A stretch of DNA of 64,000 bases from Volvox africanus (lineage: Eukaryota > Chlorophyta > Chlorophyceae > Chlamydomonadales > Volvocaceae): assembly GCA_030268105.1 (NCBI GenBank), contig BSDZ01000005.1, positions 124,001 to 188,000 on the forward strand, given 5' to 3'. The translations under genes were made by a program, and so were the position numbers. This document shows positions 22,601 through 32,700 of the stretch, in pieces. Under the pieces are notes generated by a model. The model was not told where the DNA came from. It saw only the letters and a list, made by a program, of their open reading frames with translations, and did not search any database. Each line of letters begins with the position of its first letter. Positions within the stretch are counted from its first letter, which is position 1.

Positions 22601-25600
22601 CGTAAGCCCATGGGCCATGCTGCCAGCGCCAAGCGTGACAGCACCACACGAGTGTCGGGGGTGCCAAGGGCAATAAAACGGAGCACCCTTAAGCAAGCTG
22701 GCGGTGCCGCCGTTGCATCGCCGCGGTCGCAGGAAGCCGTGGCCGCAGCTGCAGCGACTGCTGTCCCGGGAGATGATGACGAAGGGTTGCAGGATGTGCC
22801 TTTGGCAGCGCGTATGCGCCTTTTTGCTGCAGCCGCCGCCGTCGCCACTGCTACCCGGCCTTCTCCGTCGTCAGAGAGGGGTTGTAACCCTGCCGCCCCA
22901 GGTGTTCGTCCAGATACCAGCCCGGAGAACCGGCGGGAGTTCATCAGGGCCGGGGCCGGATACTCCTCGCATGGAGATGGCCTTACCGACAGCCGATTAA
23001 ATGGCCTTACCAGCCATCAGCTTGATAGAGCTGGGACGGAAGCTGCGCGGTCACGTCCACCAGAAGGCCAGGTCCAAAAGCAAGACTGGCGGGTCGCTGC
23101 CGCGTGTGCTGGGGAAATGCGTAGCACGGTCGGGGATCGGTTCGGTGCCGCCCCTAGGCCAGGCTCTGGGCCTCCGTCCCACCCTCATCCTGGACATGAG
23201 CATGGGGATAGGACTGCGGCTCAGACTTGTCGTGGTGCAGGCCTCGAGGCCGGCTCCGGCCCTGGGTACTGGCCCGGGGTGGTCCGGGAGGACTGTAAGT
23301 CGCGGGAGCCACTGCTAGGGGCGGCGGCGGGGGGACAGACGTGGCAACACGCAGGCCAACCGTTTCGAGGAAACGGTCATCACCGTACTAATCAACACGT
23401 ACAGTCCCCACACCAGCACCACTACCCGCGCCCATGGTACAAAGCAGAAGGCCAGCACTTGCAAAGACCTGCGGATGCGCCATTGCCACAACAACAGCCG
23501 CCCCAGCTGCAGCCACTTCAACCACAAGTGCAGCAGCCGCAACCAGAGCCGCAACACCAACAACAGAAATCCAGCTGGCAGCTGCAACAACAACAAGAAC
23601 AGCCGCAGCAGCTGCTACAGCAACAGCAACAGCTGCAGCAACAGCAACACCCCCTGCTACAACAGCTGCAGCAGCAGCAGAACTCCGGCTGGCAGCCACA
23701 GCAGCAACAACAACAGCAGCCGCCACAGCAGCAACAACAGCCGCAGCCGCAGCCGTTACAGCCGCCACCACAGCAGCAACATCAGCAGCAGCAGCAACAA
23801 CAGAACTCCGGCTGGCAGCCTCATTCTATCAACGTGATGCCCCATGCGACTGAGCAACAGCGACAGCAGCGCGAACAGCCGCAACATCAATCGGCCAAGC
23901 TTGCACCGGGCGTCTTGGGGGCCTCAGAGGGGGGTAGCTCGACCGTGTACGACATCCCGGCAAACACAATGGTGGCCTCCGCTGCCGCAGCATCACCTCG
24001 GATGGCGGGTGGCGAGACCTGGGCAGCGGAGGACGAGGAGGAGATCTACATCCCCGCAACGCCCCTCTCAGATGATTGCGCGGAAATTGCGGCCCAATGT
24101 GCAGATGGCGATGGTGAAGAATGCGCTAGACTTGCTGGGGAAGTGGGTGCTGGCCGTTGTGGCGATGTTGCAATGCTCGTCTGCAGAGGTGGTGGTGATC
24201 ACGTCGCCCCACCGTCGCCACTTCAGCCCCGCCAGCTGCAGTTTCCCGCTCCTATCACGTCGCCTAACCATGGGCCGCAAGGCGCTACCACAACTACCAC
24301 AACTACCACCACCTCTGGACTGGAACTGGAACTGCAACCTGAGCACGTGTCGCTGCCACCGTGGCTGGCACTCCAGGCCAGGCAGCAACAGCGGCAGCAG
24401 CTGCCACTGCCAAAAGACGATGAGCACGACCTCCAGGTAGGGAAGCCTGAGGCCGTCCCGCGGTCCGTTCGTGAGCAGCAGAAGCTCAGCTGCGGCGCTG
24501 GCGGTCGGACCTATAGGCCGGAATCTGCAGGTATCGATCTGGGCCTTATGACGGGTCAAAGAGTGTTACCCGTACCCCAGATCTCTAGGCCGCAAGACGC
24601 GCCCCGACAGCAAGGACAGCAACAGCGGGTGCAGATGCAGCAGATGGGAGAGCCTGCCGCTGCGGCAGCCCGCGGAGGATATCCAGAGTTATCACACGGA
24701 CTTCATAAGGCTCTGGACGCGATGGCAGCGGCGGACGATGAGGCCGGCGGCGGTGGAGACTTGTTGCGCGTGCAAGCTGATGCCAGCCGGAGTGGCATGG
24801 CCACAGCAGTTCGGAGTTCTGGGAATGCAGCCATTGCCTCAGTAGCTGGTCCTGCTGCCATTGATGGAGCTGCTGTAGCCGCTGGCGGTGGCCATGCCCC
24901 GGCTGTTGGCGCGGGGGATGGCAGCACGCGCGGATGTGGCAACTTGGAGGACGGTCATGCAGCGATGGGGCTCACGCACTTGGACGACCTGGACCACCTT
25001 CATGAGCCCGACCCTGGACTGGACGACTGGCTTCTGCAGCCCTGGCATCAGCGGAAGCTGCAGCCAGAGAAGTGGAAGGGTCAGGAGCAGCAGCCACAAC
25101 CGTCGCCGGATGCACAGCGGCGTCAGATGGATAGGGGCTGCAACGGCGGCAGCGGTGGAAGCTGCTGCGATCCCAACTCCACGCTAGGCTTTGGCAGCCA
25201 GATTCCACCAGCTGGCCCGCAGGAACATAAGCGGTCGCAGCGGCTCACAGGTGTTATCCCTGAAACACCAGGACTGAGTGACCTTGCTGATGAGGCGGAC
25301 GAACATGGCGATGAAGATGGTGGCGACGGCAAGGGCAGTGGTAGTGTTGCGCGCAGCCGACCAAGCGACGGGAGGCTTGATTCCAGGAGCAGAGGGCCCT
25401 TTGCCGCCTTCACTTTTCATGCCGCTGCAGGCACCGACGGTGGCGCTGTTGGCGGTGTTGGCGGCTTCCCTGACACAAGCGGCTGCGGAGTCGGCCCCGG
25501 CGGTGCTTTATTCCGTGCGCCAACTGCTGCAAACATCACCCCTATTATGCGCGCAAGGCTGCGAACGCCCACAGCAGCTGCTTCCAGGCCCGCTAGCGGG

Positions 25601-28101
25601 CTCACGACTGATAGTGCTGTTGCAGCAGAGGAGGCAGACGTGCGTCCGTCCCCTTTCACAATCGACTTGACATCGTCACCTCCGCCATCGTGCGAGCGGC
25701 GGACCTCCGCCGTGCCCGTCACAGGAAGCAGGGAAGGTACGGCGCGTGCCGGACAATGCCCACCGTCAGCAACCTCTACTGACGCGGCAATCGTGCCGCG
25801 CCGGCGTCTGTGCACGAAAGCCGGTGCCCCTGCGGTCAAACGCCGCGGTGCCGTTATCACGGATGACTCCTCTCAAGAGCCTGGTAGCGCCGGCCGGAAG
25901 ACTGGTGTCGACAGCAGAGCCGCTGGCGGTGGCAGTAGCAACTGCACCCCCGGCAGGGACAGCGGCGGCAGCGGCCTCGGCAGTGGGAGCCTTTTCAAGA
26001 AGTTTGCGTGGACGCCAGCGGGGCCGGCGGCTGTGGTTGGGGCGGACGCCGCTGCTGCTGGCGCTAGGCCAGCCGAGTTCGGATATAACGAGATTGACAC
26101 AACGCCTTTGATAGGACTACGGCGGAGGGTCAAACGGCCAGTGCAGATGGCAAGCGACGACGGCGCTGCTGCGGCAGCCGCTGATGGCGACCCCGGGTCT
26201 GGCTCCGTAAGGAAGCCACGGAAGCTGTGTCGCCTCCAGGTTGGAGCCCCTGTAGCCGGTGTTAATGGTGGTGGTGGTGGTGGCGACGGCGGCTCGGGCA
26301 CTGCTGCCGAATGCCAAAAACAATACGGAAGGGGCGGCGGTGCTACGGCAGCTGGAGACGGGAGCAAAGCGGGCAGGGCATTGACATCACGGAGACCAGC
26401 GGGGCCAGCAGCCGCTGCAGTCCCTGCTGGCGCGAGCATCGCTGCGAACAGGTAAGGCGGCGGCGGACTCGCGGCGGAAGCGCACGAGGAGGCAGCCCAC
26501 TGATGAGAAGAACGAACGATCCCGGTCATGAGAGAATTCACGATCGGTGCGATGGGCTTGCAACCTCAAATCATAACCAGCTGAAACTCAATTCCCCAAT
26601 CCTTCCCCTTTAACATAGGTCTCGTCTCCTTGCAGCAGCAGCAGTAGCAGCAGCCCGTGGCGGCGCCCAGGTGGCGGGTGCTGGCGGCAAGGGCACAGGT
26701 GGCCGGCAGCGCGGGGCAGGCAGCTTTATTGACGCTGAGGCTGCACTGTCTGGAGATGATGACGAGGAGGGCGAGGAGGGCGATGAAGGGGAGGAGGACG
26801 GCTACGAGAGCAGCTTCGTGACGGATGGCAGTGATGGCGAGGTGGCGCGGGGATCGCAGTCCGACGATGCCGGTGCTGCCAGGTGCGCAGCCGTGTGAGG
26901 CACAGGTCATGTCCAGCTGAAGTTATTCGTGTGCAGCCGCTGCGACTTCTCCGTGCTCTGAGAGTCTCAGTTTCGTGATGCAGTGCGAACTTCCGCCCCG
27001 CTCCCTTCCCCCTCCCACTCCGCTGCCGCCCGCAGGTCCCCGGGCTCCATGATGGCCATTTACCGCGCTCCCTTCCTCGCTACCCAGGCGCCCCCTTCGG
27101 TGGTCCGGCCGGGTGATGCGGCCGCTCTTGTGTTCGCACAACGCACGCGGGGACGTGGGCGAGGGAGCGCGGCGGCCCAGAAGGGCCCCCATCAGGTGCG
27201 GTTCTGTGTGTGTGTCCCGTGTAATTATCCACCGGTGTCGTCAGTCGGGTGCCTCGAGCGCTGGAAAGCCGTTAGTCAGCTGATTAAAGCAATGTTGGGG
27301 ATTTAAACGAAACTTAAACGTGTCGTGGAGTTGATGTTCGGGATTCCTCCCGTTACTCACCGGCAAAGAAACATACTGACACACTCACCAACACCATCCC
27401 TGTAGCAGTACCGAAGAGTATTGGACACCCCGGAAGTTTCTACGGATGTCAGCGACTGCATCAGCGACGGTGGCGGCGGCGGCGGCGGCGGCCGCAGATT
27501 GCCTAGTAGTAATGCGGATGAAGAGACGGCCGGTAGCAGCGGAGAGGCGAATGCAGATGAAGTGAGCGTGGAAGGCGAAGGGGAGGAGGACGACGACGAG
27601 AATCCTTTGACTCGACGAATGGCTCGTGGACTAGACATTACCCGAGAGCGCCGGCACCACCGTGAAGGCGGCCCAAGTGGCGGCGGTCGGGGCCGGGATG
27701 AGGATCGGGGTCGTCACCACCACCGCCTGGTGTCCGTGCGTGCGGCCGAGGGCGTGGAGGAGGCGAGCGAGGAGGGAGAGGGTGAGAGCGAGGAGGGAGA
27801 GGGTGAGAGCGAGGAGGGAGAGGGTGAGGGGGAGAGTGAAGAGGTTGACGACGACGTGTGCGGTGTGTGTGGGGAGCACGGGCACCTGATGGTGTGTGAG
27901 GGCTGCGATAGCTGCGTACACCCGGGCTGTGTGGGACTGCAGGCGGTGCCGGAGGGGGACTGGTTCTGTGAATTCTGTCGCCCGCAGCAACGAAGGCCGC
28001 GGCCGCGGGGAAGTGTTGCCGGCGGGCCGCGGAGCCAGGGCGGCTGTGGTGGGGTTGGTGGAGGAGTACGTGGGTCCCGCGGGAATGGGAGTCGTCGTTG
28101 A
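10635..28101 (+). CDS. FANCM: FANCM/Mph1/Hef-type DNA translocase with C-terminal PHD finger
   Basis: FANCM remodels stalled forks and D-loops and limits crossovers in plants. Exons: 10635-10652, 10735-12102, 12344-12549, 12949-13095, 13383-13479, 13642-13778, 14087-14156, 14282-14446, 14923-15024, 15307-15375, 15753-15821, 17557-17691, 17837-17899, 18087-18412, 18734-18926, 19164-19235, 19597-19712, 20118-20166, 20265-20408, 20670-20925, 21078-26451, 26619-26882, 27036-27195, 27409-28101. This chain stays in frame (3,430 aa). MDDDDW and a Gln/Ala-rich N-terminus come first, then helicase domain 1 ([30 protein letters not shown]), domain 2 ([27 protein letters not shown]), an 1,800-residue low-complexity stretch, the FANCM-like elements [10 protein letters not shown] and [10 protein letters not shown], and a PHD finger. 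Exon choice between 15025 and 17556 is uncertain: possible exons at 15126-15178 and 15581-15630 break phase. I see no ERCC4-type nuclease domain. Confidence 0.92.
16258..16581 (+). mobile_element. Possible transposon-derived ORF fossil inside FANCM intron
   Basis: Within the 1.7-kb FANCM intron (15822-17556) there is a 107-codon open frame without an ATG. It contains [32 protein letters not shown] and a Cys/Met cluster, and ends KWINAEQ. Its lysine- and aromatic-rich make-up is unlike the Ala/Gly/Gln-rich coding DNA around it, and the local sequence is less GC-rich. Neither terminal inverted repeats nor target duplications were found, and I do not recognise a transposase family. It could be a chance open frame. 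An inserted element fragment is an inference from composition and from the unusual length of the intron. Confidence 0.3.
18734..18926 (+). other. FANCM: Arg-Gly-rich insert in FANCM helicase domain 2
   Basis: This exon lies between motif IV and motif V and encodes an RGG-like tract ([13 protein letters not shown]), then an Ala/Gly/His-rich run, then [10 protein letters not shown], which corresponds to the conserved helix just before motif V. It is in phase with both neighbours. RGG tracts bind nucleic acid and can be methylated in other proteins; a role here is inferred. Confidence 0.75.
21078..26451 (+). other. FANCM: 5.4-kb single low-complexity exon of FANCM
   Basis: One open frame of about 1,790 codons without a stop, rich in Ala, Gly, Gln, Pro and Ser. 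It shows scattered conserved-looking islands: [17 protein letters not shown] near the start, LELLSDDSG and [11 protein letters not shown] (both resemble SUMO-interacting motifs: hydrophobic core plus acidic or Ser residues), [14 protein letters not shown], and three copies of a VPLAxR motif ([24 protein letters not shown]). The phase fits both flanking exons. Such a long uninterrupted frame in GC-rich DNA can be partly compositional, but phase agreement and family motifs on both sides support it as coding. Confidence 0.8.
23480..23830 (+). repeat. CAG/CAA tract encoding poly-Gln/Pro
   Basis: A run of mixed CAG and CAA codons with CCG/CCA interruptions encodes Gln-rich sequence, including three copies of an NSGWQ-type unit (one as KSSWQ). 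Codon mixing means it is not a pure microsatellite and should be less prone to slippage. Confidence 0.85.
27772..27843 (+). repeat. 21-nt tandem repeat encoding acidic EEGEGES units
   Basis: About three copies of a 21-nt unit encode EEGEGES repeats directly upstream of the PHD finger in the last FANCM exon. The repeat length keeps the reading frame. Confidence 0.85.
27859..27978 (+). other. FANCM: PHD finger at FANCM C-terminus
   Basis: The zinc ligands follow the PHD C4HC3 order: CGVC, then eight residues, CEGC, four residues, H-x2-C (HPGC), and the closing CEFC after a DWF motif. The Trp two residues before the last Cys pair is typical. PHD fingers usually read histone H3 tails. The exon (27409-28101) starts at an AG acceptor, is in phase with the preceding FANCM exon and ends at a TGA, so the finger should close the protein. 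Confidence 0.85.
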
Positions 28102-29716
28102 ACGGATGGGGGCTTGAGGGAAGGATGCTGGTCTTGGCTACAGCTGTACATGGGCCGGTGCAGAGCGTAATCGACACGGGCAACCTTCGCTTGTTGAAAT
28201 GTACTGCATTGCACTGAGGTGGTGATGATGGTGTTGGTGGTGGAGGAGGAGGATACGCAAACTTGGGCCGAAAGGAGCGACACCGAATAAAAGCAACGCA
28301 GGTAAAGAGAAGCGGCTGAAAAAGGCTGCAGCGGGGGACTGCTGACTGACCTGGCGGCGACTGACCTGGAGACGTGTTCGTTTCTTGATCTCCTCTGGGT
28401 AGAAGGGAAGATGTGAATGGGGAGTGAGTACGGGAGATCAGTACGGGGATGACCCGCTGAGGTGGATGGTAGGGGACAGAGTATGATGCTTGATGACGGG
28501 AATATGCATCTGGAAGGGAGATCACATATGCTCATATCCGATTCGGCAGAACATAAATGTGGTATTGATTTCCGTAAGTTATTAGAGAAATTGCGATGTT
28601 ATTTAGAAATGCTGGATACGATAAACCCAAATGGGTTACACACGAACGAGTATTACATTGATGCGTGGTCTAATGAGCAGGGGGTGGGTGGGAATGTCGG
28701 ACATGGAGGGGGAGAGAGGGATCGTGATAACCATCTTGTTGGCTCATCGCGCGCTGTTGTACAGGGGCTTAAGGGACAGAGGCTGTGGAATAGCTGTGTG
28801 TAGTACCCGTTGCTGTGGGCGCACATTGTACGATGCTGTGCATGTCTTACCTTTCATCGTTTTAATTTCTGCTGCACTTGTTCGTTGATGATTAACAATT
28901 CGATGAGACTGGTGGATGAGCACGCTGTACGTGACAAGCTCGGAAGAGCTTATAAGGTCCAATCAAGCCTAAAAGATGTGCCAGAATGGATAATCCACCG
29001 CCGCACACAAGTTTGCGTGATGTCTTAGAGCCATGGAAGAGCCAACTGATATTTTCTTTAGGCTGCCTGCCTGCTGATGTTTATCGTCTTGCCGTCACGC
29101 AATGACACATGCCCACCGGGGTCACTGTTGGCTTATAACCAGGTGCAAATATCCCCTTGTACGGAACCGTTTGTCCGCCATGGAAATCAGAAACATCCTA
29201 CAGTTCCTCACCAAAGATTGTGACGTCTTCGTGATTCTGGGTGCGCCCTCAAGGGCCAGTTAATTATCCGCCAACAACCATGCCTGGCTCTCCATCGGGA
29301 GGCGTGAGTAGAACGGAATGCGGTAACCAAACCAAGTACCTCCATACGGGCACCAACCGCTGGCAAGAGCATCCAACCTTCAACAGTTTAATCGCAAACC
29401 GAAGTTCGTGTAGTCGTGCCGACAAGCAAGGGGCCCCGGGGCTCCTTCGCGGTCTCTTATGGGCCCCTTGTGTGAGGGCGGGTCAGGTTGGGCGCATGTC
29501 CTCCACGTCGGCCCCCACCTCCTCCTTCCAGAGGGGGATGGCTAATTCAAAAAAATCCATCCATCCATTCAAAGATCCAAGTGACCACTTACAAGCAGAG
29601 ATCATGCTGCCGGCGAGGGTGAGAAACCCCTGGCAATGGCCGATACCGATGAAGATACATGATCCCTCAGCTACTCACGAGCCCTTTCCCTACCATACGA
29701 CATTGGCCATACCAGC
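28102..29716. other. Convergent intergenic region between FANCM and kinesin
   Basis: This holds the 3' UTRs of two convergent genes. The right half of 28460-29100 is AT-richer and has an open frame (28462-28803, +) with no recognised motif. No UGUAA signal was found after the FANCM stop within several hundred bases, so its 3' end is undefined. Confidence 0.5.
29589..29593 (-). terminator. UGUAA-type poly(A) signal for kinesin
   Basis: TGTAA on the minus strand (TTACA on the + strand) lies about 125 nt past the kinesin stop codon at 29717. UGUAA is the standard volvocine poly(A) signal. Confidence 0.5.
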
Positions 29717-32700
29717 TCACGGCACAGCTGCGTGCTGCTTCGCCCGCCTCGTCCGGCCAGCAACAGGCGTGAGGATCCTCGTTATGGTGCCGCTGTACAA
29801 CTTTCCTCCCTTAGAATCCCTTGTATCCCCCCCGTCCGCGGTCGCCGCCGGGGCCTCTGCTGCCCGCCCGGGACCGCACATTGAGGGATCCAGCCGGACG
29901 TCCCCGCCACCATCTGGAGCGCCGTTTCGATCAGCCCCTCGCGGTCGTTTGCCCGGCCTGCCTTTCTCCCCCCTGCGTCTCTTCGCCTCTACTCCCGAAG
30001 CAACAGCAGCAGCGACGATGTTTACAGCAGCGGCAAGGTGACTCTGCACATCACCACCCTGGCCGCGACTGCTCCAGGCGCCGTCACCTTCGCTGGCACC
30101 GCCGTCGCCACCATCCCCTTCATGGCGACGCTTTCTGAGTTTGCGGGACGCACACTGCTTCCCCTGTCCATGTGTGCCGCAATAACCCCGGGAAATGGAA
30201 GTTATAAAATGGAAAGAGTACGGCATAATGAACTATTCCTTACGAATGTGTGTTAAGTCGTACGGGAAACATGTCGACGCACAATCAGAGCGGTATGCAT
30301 TCATCTGGTCTCGGTTTTCTTGGATTCGAAATAGTCAAATTTAGTCATTGTAATCGGATTCTAGGTAAGGTAGCAAGGTTACTCGTCCAAATAAGCGGGC
30401 GGCAGTAAGGCGCGTCATGAACGTACTGACATGCCCCCTCCTTCCGGGCGTACCCACCACTAGTATGACTTCCGCGGACCGCTCCCGCCCCGTCGCCTCC
30501 TCCACCTGCTCCTCGTCCTCTTCATCCTGTATCACTTCACGACGCTGCTGCCGTTGCAGCTCCACTAGCGGCGGCGGCTCCTCTGTCGCCGGCGCTGTTG
30601 TCACTGCCACTGCCGCCCTCTCCGTTCGAGGGTAACTCGACCCGCCTGCATGCGGGCTCTTCACGGCGTTGGAGGGCCTCCATAAGGCCCCTGGGTCAAT
30701 GGCACTCGCCACAACATTCCGCGGCTTCGCGCCGTCAAGTTCACTGTCAGCTCGTGCCATCGCCGCTTCTTCAGCGGTAGATGTGTCCCGTTGGGCTGGT
30801 GGCTGGTTGTGATGTTTTTGGTGCAATCCTATGTGCACATGTCCCTGCATCTGCCCATCCGTCTGCACGTGTTTCATCTGAGTTTGGTGGTCTTGGAGGG
30901 ACGACAGCGCAGTCCGTAGCTGTTGCTCCAGAGCCTGCGGGAGGGAGGGGGGAATTTGGGTCCTCAGCTGGGAGCTATTGCCCACTCAGGGGCAGCCAGC
31001 GCACCAGCACACACCCTGCTGACTGACGAACCGACCGACAAACCGGTGAACAAAATGGATCTCGGCACGCATATTGCACGTAAGGCTCCCCAAACAGCCT
31101 ACCTGTTTGCTGGCCCTCTCCGTCTGCACCTCCCGCTGACTAGCCGCTAGCCGGCGCTCCAGGGAGATCGCCAGCCGTATTGCCGTGCCCATGGAGTCAT
31201 ATATCTTGCAAATTACGCCTGCCCACTTGTCCACTGCAGCAAAGGCGGCTTGGGTCCCCCGGATGGCAGTGTTGTGGGGAACGACACCCCCCAGCTACAT
31301 CCGTAAGCAGAACAGAGTAACACGCAGACAGACAGACAAGCGGAGAGGGTGCGAACGGTAACCTTCAGGTCGTGAGGTGAATGTCGTGAAACCAGGAGGG
31401 TCGGGGCGCGTATTGATTCCCTCCCTGCCTGCGCGCTTCCGGGGGCATGGTGCCGCCACCCACCCAGCTAAAACCCTGAATATCTTGGAACCGTGCAATC
31501 CCAGACAAGGAAGTTACTTTCTGGACACTCCCCCACTCGTGACTCACAGATCTGGCAGGTTATCAGGTGCAATGTGCAAACGCACACACTCATACACACA
31601 CAAGAGCGCCTCATCATTCACCGTACCAGCACAAGTGACCGCACCTGCTCCTGAAGCTGTTGCAGAAGACCTGAAACTTCGCCGCACTGGTCTCCAGCTG
31701 CAGCCATCTTCCCCTGCAGACCCGGTCTAACTCCGGAACTCAACTCTCCTGCCTTCACGATGTCGTACCGGTGGCCCGCCACAGCCGCTGTGGACTGCTG
31801 TGGACTGGCCGCTCCCGCCACCCCCGGTCCTATGACCACCGCTACTGCAGCGGCATTGATAGTTACAGCGGACGCAGCTAGCCTGGCCTTTTCCATAGCC
31901 GCTCCGGCTACAGTAGCTCCCATGCCCGTTGCCGCGTCCTCCTCCTCCACTTCCTCCTCAGGTATAGCCGCCATTGGCTGGTCCCTGCGGTGATGATCGT
32001 TTAACTCTGAACGATTCCCTCCAACCCCCATGTCCTTTGCACTCCCCTGTCCTTGCTGCTTCTCCTCCGCGTCCACCGCTTGCTCGTGCTGCTGCTGCAT
32101 TGTGCCTTTCTGAGTGCCTCTTGCACCTCCACCCTCCCCGCCCTCTCCCTCGTCCACGGCATCTTCCTCCCCCTCGTCCTCCTCCTCGGGGATGGGGGCG
32201 GCTACCTCTGAAGCAATTCGAGGAAGCGGCCTGTGGAAAGGGGCGGACCGCACCAAGTATGGTAGCCCCATGATGTTATATCTTTCATAACAAATAGAAC
32301 ATCATTTCCAGCATGCCGAAGATGCATCGATCTACGGCCCCATATCCACAATGTAAGGATGATGCGCGGGCAAAACTCTGTTTGTCGCCGCACACTTCGA
32401 CTAACAGCTTCAAGAGTCTCGACAGGTCATGTTTTTAAAGTTTAGCAAGCTGAAAAGGCTCAAGGCATCAGACACAAGAAGGCAGCAGAGGGAGTAAAGG
32501 ACTAGTCAAGAGATAGGACCAAAACCAAATCGCCAGGGACCTACCAGGTGCCGCCAGGGACCGCCGCTGCCTCCGGAGCTGATGACCCGCAGATGCCACC
32601 ACTGCCAACCCGCGACCGATGCGGTGCCGCCAGCGGTGGCGGCATCACCGCTGCCTCGGGCGCTGCTGCGCTCATGGTTACCTGCGACGCCAAGGCGCCC

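Noticed and set aside
23388..23853. Several long ORFs on both strands over the Gln tract (Ala-, Thr- or Leu-rich)
   Set aside because: These are other-frame readings of CAG/CAA repeats in the FANCM exon.
27631..28535. Long minus-strand ORFs opposite the PHD exon
   Set aside because: Their composition is that of the complement of GC-rich acidic repeats. The plus strand carries a complete PHD finger.
28462..28803. 113-codon plus-strand ORF after FANCM
   Set aside because: No motif, no splice partners and ordinary composition; taken as chance in an AT-richer spacer.
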